A stretch of 64,000 bases of DNA, taken from NCBI GenBank assembly GCA_009741485.1, contig CM019218.1, forward strand, positions 45,904,840 to 45,968,839. Direction: 5' to 3'. This DNA is from Malurus cyaneus samueli (Eukaryota > Chordata > Aves > Passeriformes > Maluridae). Under the pieces are notes generated by a model. It was not told where the DNA came from. It did not search any database and saw only the letters and a list, made by a program, of their open reading frames with translations. Numbering within the stretch: position 1 is the first letter of the stretch; the number at the start of each line of letters is the position of its first letter. Positions 36,757 through 49,200 of this stretch are shown here, piece after piece. The translations under genes were made by a program, and so were the position numbers.

Positions 36757-39700
36757 GCAGATGGCTGTGTGAGTGGGATTTTTCTGAGCAGCTCGGGCGT
36801 GCCCCTCACTGCCCTTCTCCAGCGAGTGCTGTCCACTGCAACATGAGGGAAACTGGCTCTGCCCACAACGGGGTAGAACTATTTTAGGGAGTAATGTCTG
36901 ATACTAGAGGAGCATGAAATTTAGTCCTATCATAGTTGAAATGCCTAAACACCCCCTCAAAAAAAAAAAAAAAAAAAGCCTATTGAAAAACCCTCCCAGA
37001 GGCTCATGAAATGAACTTTAGAAAAAGTGATATTCCTCACTGTGAAAAACCCACACAAGTGCCCCAAAACAAGACTTTTAGCCCCCTCATCAAGAGCATT
37101 TCCACAGTGTCTGAAAAGTGGGATGTCACCTGTCTGACTGAAGGCAGAGACAGTCACCCAAAAAGGACGTGACCAGGGCCATGACACCCCAAAGGATCCC
37201 TTTTGCCTGGTGCAAAGGTAAAGAGGCACCTCTTCCCTAAGGTCCTGTGCCCTTTGCTTATGTCATAATCTTTAGGAAGAGATCATCTGAAGCCAAAGGC
37301 AGGCACAAAATCCAGATGGGTGAGTTTGCTGGGGTTTCATTGTTTGGTTGGTTTGGGGCTTTGTTTGTTTTTAGGGTTTTTTTAGTCCTTTTCTGCAGCT
37401 TCTTGGATAATTTTTCCTTATTCAATATTTAATTTTAGCTCCCTCTGTCACAAGTTATTGGTACACTCATCCCTTGCTTAACAGTATAAGCAGTCTTAAC
37501 ACTAGCCTACTAATTTTCCTAATGGGTACTAAAACAGTTACTAAGATAATTGATTAAATGCATTTCTTATTCACTGTAAATAAGTGATAGAAATAAAACT
37601 GAAGCTCTTTTTTTCAGAGCTGGTATTCAGCTGAAGTTACTAATCATAATTTGCTGCACCTTTCTGTTGCAGGCAGAATGCTTGGTCAATGTAACTCGAT
37701 AGTTGTGGAGGAAAGGGCAGGCCCTGCACAGGGTAAGTTGTCAGAAATCCACTGGAAAATGAAGAACCAGCTGAGAATCTGCCTTGAGATGCAGCTGTAG
37801 CCATAAGATGCAAAAATCACTTTGTTGGGTTTTATCTTTGCATAACACACCCCTTCTTCAAAATAATAATGCAAAAAAAATAGAAAAAGAAAAAAAAGTG
37901 GAGTAGGCAAATTTTGGCACATTGTTGAGAAGCAGTGACATTGCCATGGCTCAAGAGATATTTGACAAATACGTTCAAGTACAATTCAGTATAAGAGGCA
38001 AAACTAGTCCCATCTATCAGTAGGGAGAAAACTTTTACTCCCATTTAGAACCTGAGTTGTAAACTAGAAAAAGAACAGACCTGAAAATTATACAGCCACT
38101 TCAGAAGCAAGGTGTGATCACTTCCTGGGGTGCTCATTCCTCTTTTGAAAAGCTTAGATGATGTCTAACACCGAAGAGAGTCAGCAGACCTGTTCACAAA
38201 GGTGGTAGCAGAGGAAAAAAGCACTGTTGTAACTCCAAGTTGTTAAAACATTTGTATACTAAAATGAAGTTGTGAAAAAAATTGTTACACACATATAACA
38301 CTGCCTGTCTTGCTCACACCCAAAATATCTCAGTTTAAAACTTGTGTTCTTTCAGAGGTAATTCAGAAAGGCAAAAATACAAGCAATAACCAATAAAAAA
38401 GGAATTTTTTTTCTAAATATCACTGTTCTGAATTGAGGTATTTTGCTACTACTCATGAAAATAGCAACATGTGTCATTATTACTGAGGCATAAATTACAG
38501 CCAGGTTAAGGCAGTAACAACCATGCTGTGTTTCAAAAAACGTTTTGGCTTGTTTGCCATTTCCTCCCATTTCTCTCTTGTAGTGCTCAAAGCCTGAACC
38601 TGCAAGCAGCTTGTACCTCTGCTGCCCAGCATTTACCCACCTCATCCTATTCAGGTGTCAAAGGCAAATGCACAAATGCTGCCAGCAGAAAAGCTGAGTG
38701 TGCCCTCCAAGGGCAAATATTTAGCAACTGGTCATTCTGCTGTCCATGTGCTCTGTGTGGTGCTTTGGGGACCCTCAAACACCCAGATGTTACTGGAGAA
38801 ACAATATAAAAGTGTTTCTTCAAAAAGCATGAAACGAGCTCCAAAGTATATCTGAATACTGGTGGCACCCACCTATCCAGTGAGAGGTCAGGGGACTGCT
38901 TTCAGTAGATTCCACACAGACACATTCCCTTACACTTCTCGTGAATGAAGAAGCCCTGTTTTAAAAATGCAAGAACAGCTGTTAAGCTGAACACTGGGCT
39001 CTTTGAAAGCTATGTGACATCTTTAGAAGGACAAAAACCATAACTCTAATCACAAAAATGTGTAGCTTTTAGAAGTGACGAAATAGAGGAAAGAGTTGAA
39101 GGATTATTATTCAATTTTTTTTTTTTTTTTTTTTTAATGACCATGACTAATGCGAGTCCTCTTTGGTTACTTGCCACTGAAACATCAGAGTGTAAAAATA
39201 TTACCCACCTATTTGGTGCCTGTTGGAAAAAGTCACTTTGCTTGTACCATGCTATAAATAATGGTTTTAGTGGCAGGGAGTCAGCCCATCTAATACCAGC
39301 AGATCCCCGGCACTTTGCTTGTCTGGGCAAGCAAATGCCTCAACTCCACACATCTCTTGAAAGAGCAACTGTTGGCCACTAAATCTTACAGTCATACTTT
39401 TAGATGGCGTTTTGTCTGGGGCTTTTCATTTATTAATTTATTTCTTACAGTTTCTGCTTTTCAAGAATGCGCAGGAAAACACAATCTCCTTTAAGAGGAA
39501 GGGTTTCCTTAGCCATTTCCCTGTCCTTCTGCAGGCTACACCCCAGCTTTCTGTTTGCATTTTGTTTCATAACATCCTTGCAACTGGATCACAGGTAGAA
39601 ATAATTTATATAGGTAGAATAATTTCCTGTGCCAACTCCATAATAAGAAAGCCCCAGGGACTTTGTCACTTTAAGCACTACAAGGTCAAGATCTACAAAC

Positions 39701-40845
39701 CCAGGAAAAGCTGAAAACCCCACTTTGGAAACTGTTACTTCCCAGTTCTTTTGCAGCAGGAAGAAGATGAAGGTTTTAAAGGCATTCTGCGTAGCCTGTG
39801 TTTAACTTAATGGCTTGTTTAAATAAGAAATTACCTAAACTGAAATTAATAACATTTTAACTATTTGCAATGTTAACTCAACAGTGTTTTTGCCAAAAGC
39901 CATGGTAAGATCCTTCTCTCCATCTGGGAAGATATGTTCAGTGGGGGCTTTTAGGTCCCTTGGAGCACTGCTGCCCTGCTCTGAAGCACAGAACAGATGC
40001 AGAAACTGTGGAGCACATGGTAGCATTGACAGCACCAGCAGTTGCACAAAACTCACTTTAATGGCACCCCTACCATCTGTGGGGGAATTGTCACGAGCCA
40101 GAAGAGCACCCTAAAGCCAAATATGTTTTATGGAGTTTCTCCTTTGGTCCTGCCCGGGTATTTTCTAACTGCACATGCAGTACAGGCCCAATAAAACCAG
40201 AAGCTCTGGTGCTTTTTGAGTCTCTGTTTTATCTTCCCTGCTTCCATGCCAAGCAGCTGTATGACACAGGCCACCATTTCAGGTAAAAACCTTAACTAAA
40301 CATACACCCAAACACACATTTTCACCACATTGTGAGTTAACTGCTCCTTGAATTGCTAAATCTGGTACAATGATCTTTGTTTGAGATGTGGTCAGAGGAG
40401 CTAATACATGTTTTACCATCTGAAGTTTTAATTAAAGAAAACAATAGCAAATTCTCATTCTTGTTTTGTGCCTTTCCTTCGAGGGGTGAAGGTTGCCATG
40501 AATTGTTTTCAGGGTTCACTGTGAAGCCCTGCTCCAGGGCAAAGACTTCACCCCCTCAGTCACCAGCTCCTCATGCAGCACCACTGCCGGGTTTCTTTTT
40601 GCTCAGACCTTCAGAAATGCTTTGGTCTACAGCATTGCCTGAAGCAGCACTGCAAGGAGCACACAGCACCCAAGTACCAAGGATATTTTCAAAGATCTAA
40701 AAAATATGGCAGATGCAAGGAGCTGTTTGTGGGTTCGTAGCATTGTTTGATCTCTCATTAACACCTAGAAACACAAGTGCTCGAAGATATGAGGAAGCAT
40801 GTGAGGGGAATTCTTCTCATTCCCAGGCTGGACCTGCTATCTCAC
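36757..40845. other. Noncoding stretch with simple tracts
   Basis: It contains an A19 run at 36959-36977, a T21 run at 39115-39135 and AT-rich sequence throughout. A short exon-like segment at 37673-37732 is treated separately. No recognisable protein is encoded on either strand. Confidence 0.5.
37673..37732 (+). other. Splice-flanked 60-base candidate exon
   Basis: A strong acceptor (CACCTTTCTGTTGCAG) and a strong donor (CAGG|GTAAGTTG) enclose 60 bases. One frame is open and includes an ATG two codons in. The peptide is not recognised, and no partner exon is visible. It is most plausibly an exon of a noncoding RNA, or chance. Confidence 0.25.
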
Positions 40846-41130
40846 AGAGTCATTTTGGGTGGAAGGGACTATTAGAGGTCACCTAGCCCAACGCCACTGC
40901 AGCAAGCAGGGACATTTTCAACCTAGATCAGGTTGCTCAGGTCCTATCCAACCTGACCTTGAATGTTCCCAGGGATGAGGCATTTACCAGCTCTCTGGGA
41001 AGCCTACTCCAGTGTTTCATCATAAAAAAAAAAAAAAAAGTATTCCTTCTTCCAGTCTGAATCCAATCTATTCCAGTTTAAAACCATTACCCTTTGTTCT
41101 TAACTTTGTCACTTCATCCCAGCACATCAA
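40846..41130 (-). mobile_element. CR1 LINE 3' fragment split by a poly-A run
   Basis: Reverse-complement CR1. The tail (CACAGAGTCATTTTGGGTGGAAGGG) is followed by the RT C-terminal region. The copy is interrupted at 41024-41039 by sixteen A and resumes with TTCCAGTCTGAATCC and CCCTTTGTTCT. The A-run may be an expanded internal tract rather than an insertion, since no other foreign sequence accompanies it. Confidence 0.85.
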
Positions 41131-43465
41131 ACCAAGAGCTTGCCAAGTGTCAGTTCATGCAAAAACCACCAGCATGGCAACAAATATAATTTCCCATAAG
41201 GTACATAGACATGCCAGCTTCTATGTTATTAAAGGCAGGTGGTCTCACAAGCAGTGTTGAATACAGTCTATACAGTCAGGATCAGGGCTAGGAACGCACA
41301 GGGCGTGCAGGCTGCAGCCATGTGGCACAAGGCAGAAAACAGCCAGGAGAAAATGGGAGAAGTCACCAAATGTCAGGTATTCCTACCACTGAAAATAATG
41401 CAAGGTCATGCTGGCAGTGAGAAGAGAAACTATAGCTGACTTGCATTTGATTAGCAATATTTACTAGGAATATACAGCTGAAGGCTTTTGTGCTACGGTT
41501 CTAACAGTGTTTTTATTTCATATAAATTAATATTTCTTTTGAGTTAAGCTTTGATTTTACCTAAATCCTTTGGGATTAAAAGCCTTCAGTTGCTCATTTT
41601 TCAACAGAACAAGGGATGCCAGCTTTGATTAGACTAATTTATACTCTCCTCTCTGCTGTGGGTGAGGATGAACTTGCATTTCAAAGTTTCGAAGTTGTCA
41701 ACACTCATTGAATAAAGTCAAACAGTTTCTCTTTCAGGCTTGTTTGTTCAGAGTCATTTATATTTCAGCAAGGATTTACTTTTCTTTTTAATATAGCAAC
41801 TTAGCTATCTAAAAAGCCATAAAATGGGATGAATAACATGCTTGAATGGCATGTGCATCAGCTCTATCCTTACACTCACCTACCACACCAGACTCGTGCA
41901 AGTAGAGCATGCAGGGCAGACTGCACACTGCCTCCAGTTACCACCCTCTACAGTCCTAGAATTTGGTTCTGAATTCCTTGCTGAACAAACTGCCTGGCAA
42001 TGCAATAGAACCAACATTTCGCCTCAACCATTGCTTGCTGTGACAGCAAAGAACAACCCCAGACCAAAACACACCACAAAACACAGAAAAACAAAGTTTT
42101 AACCAAAGAAGTGACTTAACTTTAGCAGTGATTTACTCAAAGCCACATAATTGCAAGGTTTTGAGTTGAGATCAGTTTTATTAAATAAGTTCATCATTTT
42201 GGTTGGTATTAGTATTTCAGAAAAAAACCCCAAACAACCCAAACCAAAACAAAACTAAAAAATATAAAGAAACAATTATTTCTTCCTCAAGTACAGAGTT
42301 AATTATGGGAGAAGATTAAAAAGGAATCTGAGTGAGATTCAGTTTGAAACCCAGTTTCAGTTTTCATATTGAATTCAAACTGCTGCTTCTGTTGTTTAAG
42401 CATCATTTATGGACATTTGAGAAGCCCTTTAAAAGACAAAGTTAAGGCAAAGTTATTCTGTTACACCATATTATTACCATTAATTTTCACAAGTGTACAT
42501 CCATTTTCCCACTAGTAAGAGATTTTATACTTGTTGCTACCCGATGTCCTTAACAATGTAGTAATATTTATAAACAAATTGAACTTATTTTTTAAACTCA
42601 AAGATTTAAATATCTAAAGGAACATGAAAAAGTGTCTTGAAAGATAGAATGAGAAAATAAATGGCAATTCTTCTGCCTACCACTGGAAAACACAGTCTGG
42701 AGTGCTTCCATGTCTACAGGATAAATTGAAAATAAATCCATTGGTTTCAGCCTACAACCATACATCTTGTGCAGTTTAGAAGTGACTCCCCTTAGTCAAG
42801 AGGCATTTGCAGGGGTGAGGGGGTGTCAGCTCAGCCCCATCTATCTAGCAAAATGCAACATCAGTCCATGTCATCTTCTGGCAAAGTAACCAGATACCTT
42901 CACTGGGGCAAGGAGAGCTCATGTTACATGGCCCATGACTTGTGGAAGTGCTGGTCTTTCCTCACAGCTGAAGGAGGCTGGCTGACACTGAGTTCCTTAT
43001 TAAACATGGATGTCTTCTCCCTGACTCACGTGGATCTGCAGCAGGCACCCAGCTCCGTGTCTGCTCCAAGGCTGCAGCTCCCTCGCAAGGCTGATGTGGC
43101 GATGGGGTAAGCACCCTGCAATCAGTGCTGCCCAATGCCCATCCCCAGGAAAAACAATTCCAGAAGATGATTTCAGCTCCCCTTTTCCCCCCTAAATATA
43201 CCTCTCCTCACCACTCACATGAGCCATGGCAGTACAGACTGAGTTCAGAACCACAGCACCTTCCATGGTTTGCTCTTGCTGCAAGGAAACTTATTCCTCT
43301 TTTGCTACAGAACAGATAAATAATAAAAGAATGAGACCACATGATGCTGCTGTTGATATCCCCCGGATGCTGGCATCACTCTCACTGGGCAGAGTCACTG
43401 CAGGAGCCACAGCCCCATTTATACAACCCAAAATTACGCCTCGTGAAGGAGAGTGCTCAGAGACG
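41131..43465. other. Noncoding stretch with an A/C-rich tract
   Basis: An A/C-rich low-complexity tract lies at 42221-42270. A GGTAG|GTGAGTG donor-like site on the minus strand near 41880 has no credible exon. Frames at 41842-42102 and 42823-43110 are not recognisable. Confidence 0.45.
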
Positions 43466-43573
43466 GAACTCTCTGGTCACTCACAAATCATTTCCGCCTC
43501 TGAACTCTCCAGTCACTCACAAATCATTTCCACCTCTGAACTCTCCAATCACTCACAAATCATTTCCACTGCT
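43466..43573 (+). repeat. Three-copy 36-base minisatellite
   Basis: Three adjacent 36-base units start at 43466, 43502 and 43538, each beginning GAACTCTC and containing CACTCACAAATCATTTCC. They differ by a few substitutions and no indels. Because 36 is divisible by three, the plus frame at 43226-43639 reads as a 12-residue repeat (ELSSHSQIISTS-like). Nothing else suggests that frame is a gene. Confidence 0.93.
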
Positions 43574-43628
43574 CCATGCCACCATGAGCCCCAGGCTGTG
43601 AGAGGCTGCCACCCAGAAAGCAGTGTGG

Positions 43629-43668
43629 GCATTAATTAGTTCTGGCTGCACAAGCATTAATTAGTTCT
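43629..43668 (+). repeat. Duplicated GCATTAATTAGTTCT word
   Basis: The 15-base word occurs at 43629 and 43654, a 25-base period with partial spacer similarity. Each copy holds TAATTA, a homeodomain core. It lies just downstream of the 36-base minisatellite. Confidence 0.8.
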
Positions 43669-45829
43669 ACCCCAGTCCTGGAGAGCGCCCACAGCTCAGC
43701 CTGGCCCCCTGCAATTGGGACCTCCCCCTGCTTTCTCTTCAGAATATTGAACAGAAAGGGCACAGGGAATTGCTGCATTTTCACACCCACCCTGCTCTGC
43801 CCTTGAGAGGAGGGCACAACCCTCCACCCTGCCAGCCCAAACAACTCTGCCATGACTTGACCTCACTTCTCCCACTGGCAAAAATGCCATTGCGTGGGTA
43901 CATAAAAGTTTCGGGCATGAGGTCTTTGCATAACATAGAAGGTAACACAGAAGTTAATACCAGTAGGGTTTTTTTTCATAGGGAAGAATAAAAGTGAAAG
44001 TTCCAGTAAAACACTGAAGGAGGGGACAGTTTTTAATTTTATTGCTGTCAGGAAGACCATGAACTGTCACATAATCACGTTCTTTCTTGCATTCATGAGT
44101 TAGATATTTCCATTGTACAACAAAGCTCTGGAATGCAGCTCTTGAGTAGCTGGAGGCATATAAAGAGAGCAATGATCAAATAGGTGAACATAAAAAAATT
44201 ACTGAAGAGTCTGAATTTCAATCTTGGATAAAACAGAAGCCTGAGACATGTACTTGTGTAGATATATATCTTTCTGGGCACAACTCTTCACATCTTTTAA
44301 TCATGCTGAAAGAAAATCTGACAGATCTATGTATTCCAGGAGCTAAAGGGATATGGTGCCAATATCCCTCTGTTTTTTATTAAGTGGAGGACATGCTAGT
44401 GTTTCTATATGAATAGTCAAGAAAGGAAGGTACAAGCTTTTAAATTTAATAAATTGATTTCAACAGGTGGAAAATATTATCATTAGATTATGACTTCTCT
44501 TGTCAGATTAACCTTGAGTCTTACGGGAACAGAGAGTTCAACAACATTGGCTTTCACACATGCACAGAGGTGTAAAAGGTTACTCTCAACCTACCTGGAC
44601 ATTTCTGTACAAATATTGAGCTATCTTATATCCCATTTGTGCATAGGAAAAAAAAAAAAAAGTAATTCTAGGCCATAAATATAAACAAATTATTTCAGCA
44701 ATTACCTGCACCAGGATAGAAGCTGATGTGAGGACCTAGGACCTGATTACATCCTTCAGGTTAAACTATTGCAGGCAGGTAAGTCTGAATATTTGCTAAT
44801 ATTCAATATTGCAATAATGATCTATCATTGCTTGAGTACAGAACAAGAAGGTGGTTACATGCCAAGTTAACACTGCTGACTTGCAACATCGACTTACATT
44901 TACTTCTCATGTATATCTTATTCTCAGTACAGAGTGAAACTGCATGCATTTACAGAGGAAAATTAACTCCACATCCAAAACTCAATGCCTCCTACCTCCA
45001 AATCTAGAGTACAGAACACATTAAAGGCATCAGTGCTGCATCAGTCCCTGATCCAAAAAGCATCAACTGGCCTGAAATAATGAAAAAGCCAAAAGACATA
45101 ACAATGTGATTTCCCCCATTTGTTACTCCAGTTTATCAGGAACAGAAAAAGGGAAAGGAGTAGCTTTCCAAATAAAGAGCACCTCTAGGTATTTCTCTGA
45201 CTTGTGTGCTATAAATAATTAGATTTCCTCCTCTATTGATGTTAATCCTTATAATATTGACTACCATGTATTAATTAAAAATTAAGAAAGTATATTAAAT
45301 ATTAGTTAAGTATTAATTTTCCAACATTAAATTCTGTATTATCCTTAATTTAATTTGCCTAGAAAATAAATACGAGAGAGCCTTATTTTGGCAGTATATT
45401 GTACTCTGGAATAATTTAATTAATCTGGTCTTAGTAAAATTTGGAATCAAAGTACAGCTGTTGAGCTGTAATGATTCTTGAATCCCTGGTATCACGCTGA
45501 AAATGTTTCCTTTCTCGCATTACCATGGGTGCTCTAACATTGGGGAAGTTTAGAAAGACAGCTTTGCAGTCAGTTGATATTTGTCTAAAGTCCTGTTTCT
45601 TCTAGAAATATCAATAATTGGGACTGAAATGCAACTGAAATATCTGGAGAGATTGAAGCAGTGTTGTGTGAGCCCAGATGGTGATTTCTACTGCACAAAC
45701 AAGCACTGAAGGGGTTTTTCAAGCAACAGTCAGAGGTGGTTTCTCCTCGCTGTTCAACACACCCAATATCCACGTTTTTGTTGCTCTTTGTGGTGGACTC
45801 CCCCCCCCCACCACTAACAGGGCCCGCTG
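43669..45829. other. Noncoding stretch, very AT-rich at the right
   Basis: Sequence from about 45230 to 45470 is dominated by ATTAATTAAAAATTAAG-type words. A 14-base A-run lies near 44648. A seven-base inverted repeat with a four-base loop (GAATATT/AATATTC) is at about 44787-44804. No exon is supported. Confidence 0.45.
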
Positions 45830-46250
45830 GAAGCGAAAGGCCGCCCAAAACCCCCACCCCGGCACTGAGCACCTTCCCCTCACGCTGGGGTTCTCTCTGC
45901 ACAGCCCCCGCCTCACGACTGCCGGCACAAACGCATTTCCTCACAGCAGCTTTGGAAGCGCCTTCACAGTTTATCTTTCCGCCTAATTCTGCGCAGCTGT
46001 CGGGGCCTGTGGCCGGCACAGCCGCACGCGGAGCCCTCGGAGCCGCTGAGGCCTCGGCTCGGCTCGGCCTTGCTGCCCTAATCCCCCGCGCTGGCTGCGC
46101 TCCCACCAACGCCTCATGAAAAAACAGATGGCAGTAACCGATACGGGCTGCAATCGTGGCCATTTAATAGCGGAGGATAAGAGTGAGATAAGGACCAAGC
46201 GCTGGTGGCCAGCTGCTGCCGAGTTAACCCTTCCCGGCATCACCTTGAGC
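45830..46250. promoter_or_regulatory. CpG island, candidate promoter
   Basis: About 26 CpG dinucleotides fall between 45830 and 46120, including GCACGCGG, GGCTCGGCTCGG and CCCCGCGCTGGC. The flanks are CpG-poor. No other part of the window looks like this. CpG islands usually mark promoters, so a transcript starting here is plausible, but neither direction shows an identifiable first coding exon. A 192-codon minus frame and a 127-codon plus frame cross it and look compositional. On the plus strand an ATG at 46116 opens a 78-codon frame of unknown meaning. Confidence 0.7.
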
Positions 46251-49200
46251 TGCTTGCAAAAACCCAGGGCTGCATTACGGCTCTTCCCAGTCTCCCTTCT
46301 CTCCTTTTTTGCCATTTCTCACATTTCGGGGCTTTTGTGCCCATCAGAATAATTAATTTAAAAACTGATTATTCCCTTCCACCTTCCAGTCAAGGATCTC
46401 AAAAGCCACTGTTGTTACAGAGTTTCTTAGTGGAGCAGTTAACCCTGGCTCCATTTTAAAGAGTGGTCAAAGAAGAGAAAATTCGAGCGACTTTTCCAAA
46501 AGCACAGGTCCAGGTTTATGCTGGTATTCATCCAGCATAACTCAGTTTAAACAAAGGAGTTGCTCCGTGTTTCAATCAAATTCAGCCTTCAAGTAAATAT
46601 TAAGAGAAGTTCCTTATTCCAAGCTATGATTGACAAATTGAAAAAAAATCCCTGAAAAATAAACTTCAGAAGTAAGATACATGAAGCACAACCAATTAAT
46701 GGAAAAGCAAGATCTATCCTAAATCAAATGACGGGGATATTGCAACTTTATCTTCAAGACTTATATTCCCATACCACAAAAAACCAAACAACCCACACAT
46801 CTCTTCATGAGATACATGTCATGCACTGCTCATTTTGTCAGCTTCTCACTCCAGGAAAAAAAACAACTCTCACTAAAATCTATTGAAAGAAACTTCATCT
46901 TGTCTATTTCCCATTTGGACTCATGGATATTTAAAGCCAAGGCTTTGGGGAAAAAAAGTAAGTCTGACAACACAGAGTGGGGTTAAGACGCTGAAACTTA
47001 ATTCACATCAAAATGTCTTGTTTTAACTTCCTAAGAAGGAGGATTATCTAATTTTACTTTGAAATTATATTGAAACTTCCAGTGTTATTTATCCAGACAG
47101 TATGAACAGAAAAAGGGAAACTCAATGATAAATATTTTGAGGGCTTTTTCCAAGAACAGAATGGTTTAATAACTTACTCAAAGTTTTCCTTAACAGAAAC
47201 TTTAATCAATTCTTTTCATTCTAAACTGAAAGAGTGACTTTCCAAACTCTTAAAATCCTATGCAAACCCCTATTATTTTCATTCTTCACAAGATTTGTGA
47301 CAGCCCTAGCTTGCTGAATGGTGACATTCAACAAAAAGTCCTCCAGTGTAGAGCTCAGGGTAGCCATAAACACACACCAGTCTTACAGATTTGGCAATCT
47401 AGTTTAAAGTAATCCTTTTTCACAAAAAAAGGAAGAAGCAGACATGAAGTAATTTCACCGTATATATAATATGTCACTGTTTTAGTCTAAAGCCTGTGGT
47501 AGATCAAACTCCTCCTTCTTTTTTAGCAAAAAAAACAGATTGAATCGCCATTGTCAGGCCGTCTCTGAGCAGCTGCAGGCTGTGTTCCAGTAGCACATTC
47601 CCAATCCCACATCAGGTATACTCCAGTGTAGGTGCAGCCCTTGGGCAGCCAATGCCCTTTCCACAGTTAGCTCTGAGTAAAATGTAAACCAGAAAAATAA
47701 TTAAAAATGCCCTTCCCCTCTAGTACAGACACTAATAGAGGAATCATTTCACATCCTCTCTTGCAGTAACTCCCTACAAACAAAGAACACTTGCTGCTCT
47801 TGAGTGCCAAGAATTAGAAAAATCTAACATGGACCAGCATGGACTCTCCACTGCTGTTCTCTGGCAGGTATGAGACAGGCCATCTCTCATCCCATCCTCT
47901 TCATATCACCAGCATTCAGAAAGAAAACAGGCCACAGTTCAGTTACAAAAGACACTGTGTTACAGTATAAACCCACCATCAAAACAGCTTCAGTAAATGC
48001 AGCAGCAACAAGTCATCCTTGGGTAAAACCCTGTGTGACAACACAGTGACACTACTGTGAGAAGCATCAACTTGTGTTACATCCATCATATATCTACTCC
48101 AATGTTTCACCAAGCATTTTCATTCACCTCATGGAAAAACCTCTGAAACTATCCTGGTAAGAAATTCATGGGGAGATTCTCTCCATTATGTCTGCTTGGG
48201 AGAAAGAAATGTGATTTGTGCTGACGTAGATCTCTGTATCCTGTGTAACACCTGTGCGAAGATCTTGAGTCCGTCAGATTCACTGTTTATCCTGCAACGG
48301 AAGTGAAATGGCAGAAATCTAAACCCTTGTATTTAGGGCAACAGATTAACCAAATACAGAAGATTTGCAACTCTTAAGAGGTGTTTAAAAATGCAGCAGG
48401 CTTGGTTATCCCCATTGTTTTGTTTGTCAATTAGTAAGGAATTGAAGGTGTGGCTGCATATACTATTTACCCCTCAACCTTCTTCAGGCCACTCAGACTT
48501 CTGAAAAATGCAACTTTTTCCTTCAGCTCAGTGTGATCTGGAGCAATTAGCTTTTAATGACATTCTTACCTTCTTATCACTTCTTTGTAGAATAGAAGAT
48601 AATTATTCCAGAGAACTGGATTCTTCTTCTCTCAGCTAGCTAGATTTTTTGTTAATAATTTTATTGAGGATAAGTTCCCAAATCACAATTTTTAAATTGC
48701 CCACTTGCAGTTGGTGGGTGTCTGCAGCAACACAACAGAGAAAGCATCTCCTTGGAAATCCTGAGCTCAATTCTGCAGTGCCATAGAGGCATTTCTTGGC
48801 TAAAACACAGGAATGGCAATGACTTGAACCACACGGGACATAGGAAGGTTTCACCCAAGTACAGACTTCACTGGGATTAAGCCAAGTGTGAGCCACACCA
48901 GCAATGGCAGAGCAATCGTCACTCGATGCTGTATAGTGCAGGGATTGTAACGATTATACATTTTCTAATCCTGCTTCCTTCTGGCAAAACAATAGATTTA
49001 CTATGACTTTATGGTCACTGTGTGTCAATCAGTTGGGTTTCCATCACCAGCATTCCTCCCTCACCACTGACACGTTGCTTCCACTTGGCCCTAAGCCGCC
49101 CACTAAACCCTTTCGTGCCGTGGAGTTTGATTCGGGCGGGAGGAACAGCCCAGCTCACGTGCCCCTCTTGGATGTGCACAAGGCTGTGGTTGAACATCTT

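Noticed and set aside
45585..46163. 192-codon minus-strand open frame
   Set aside because: Its Ala/Arg/Gly-rich translation is what a CpG island gives by composition, and the opposite strand is open too.
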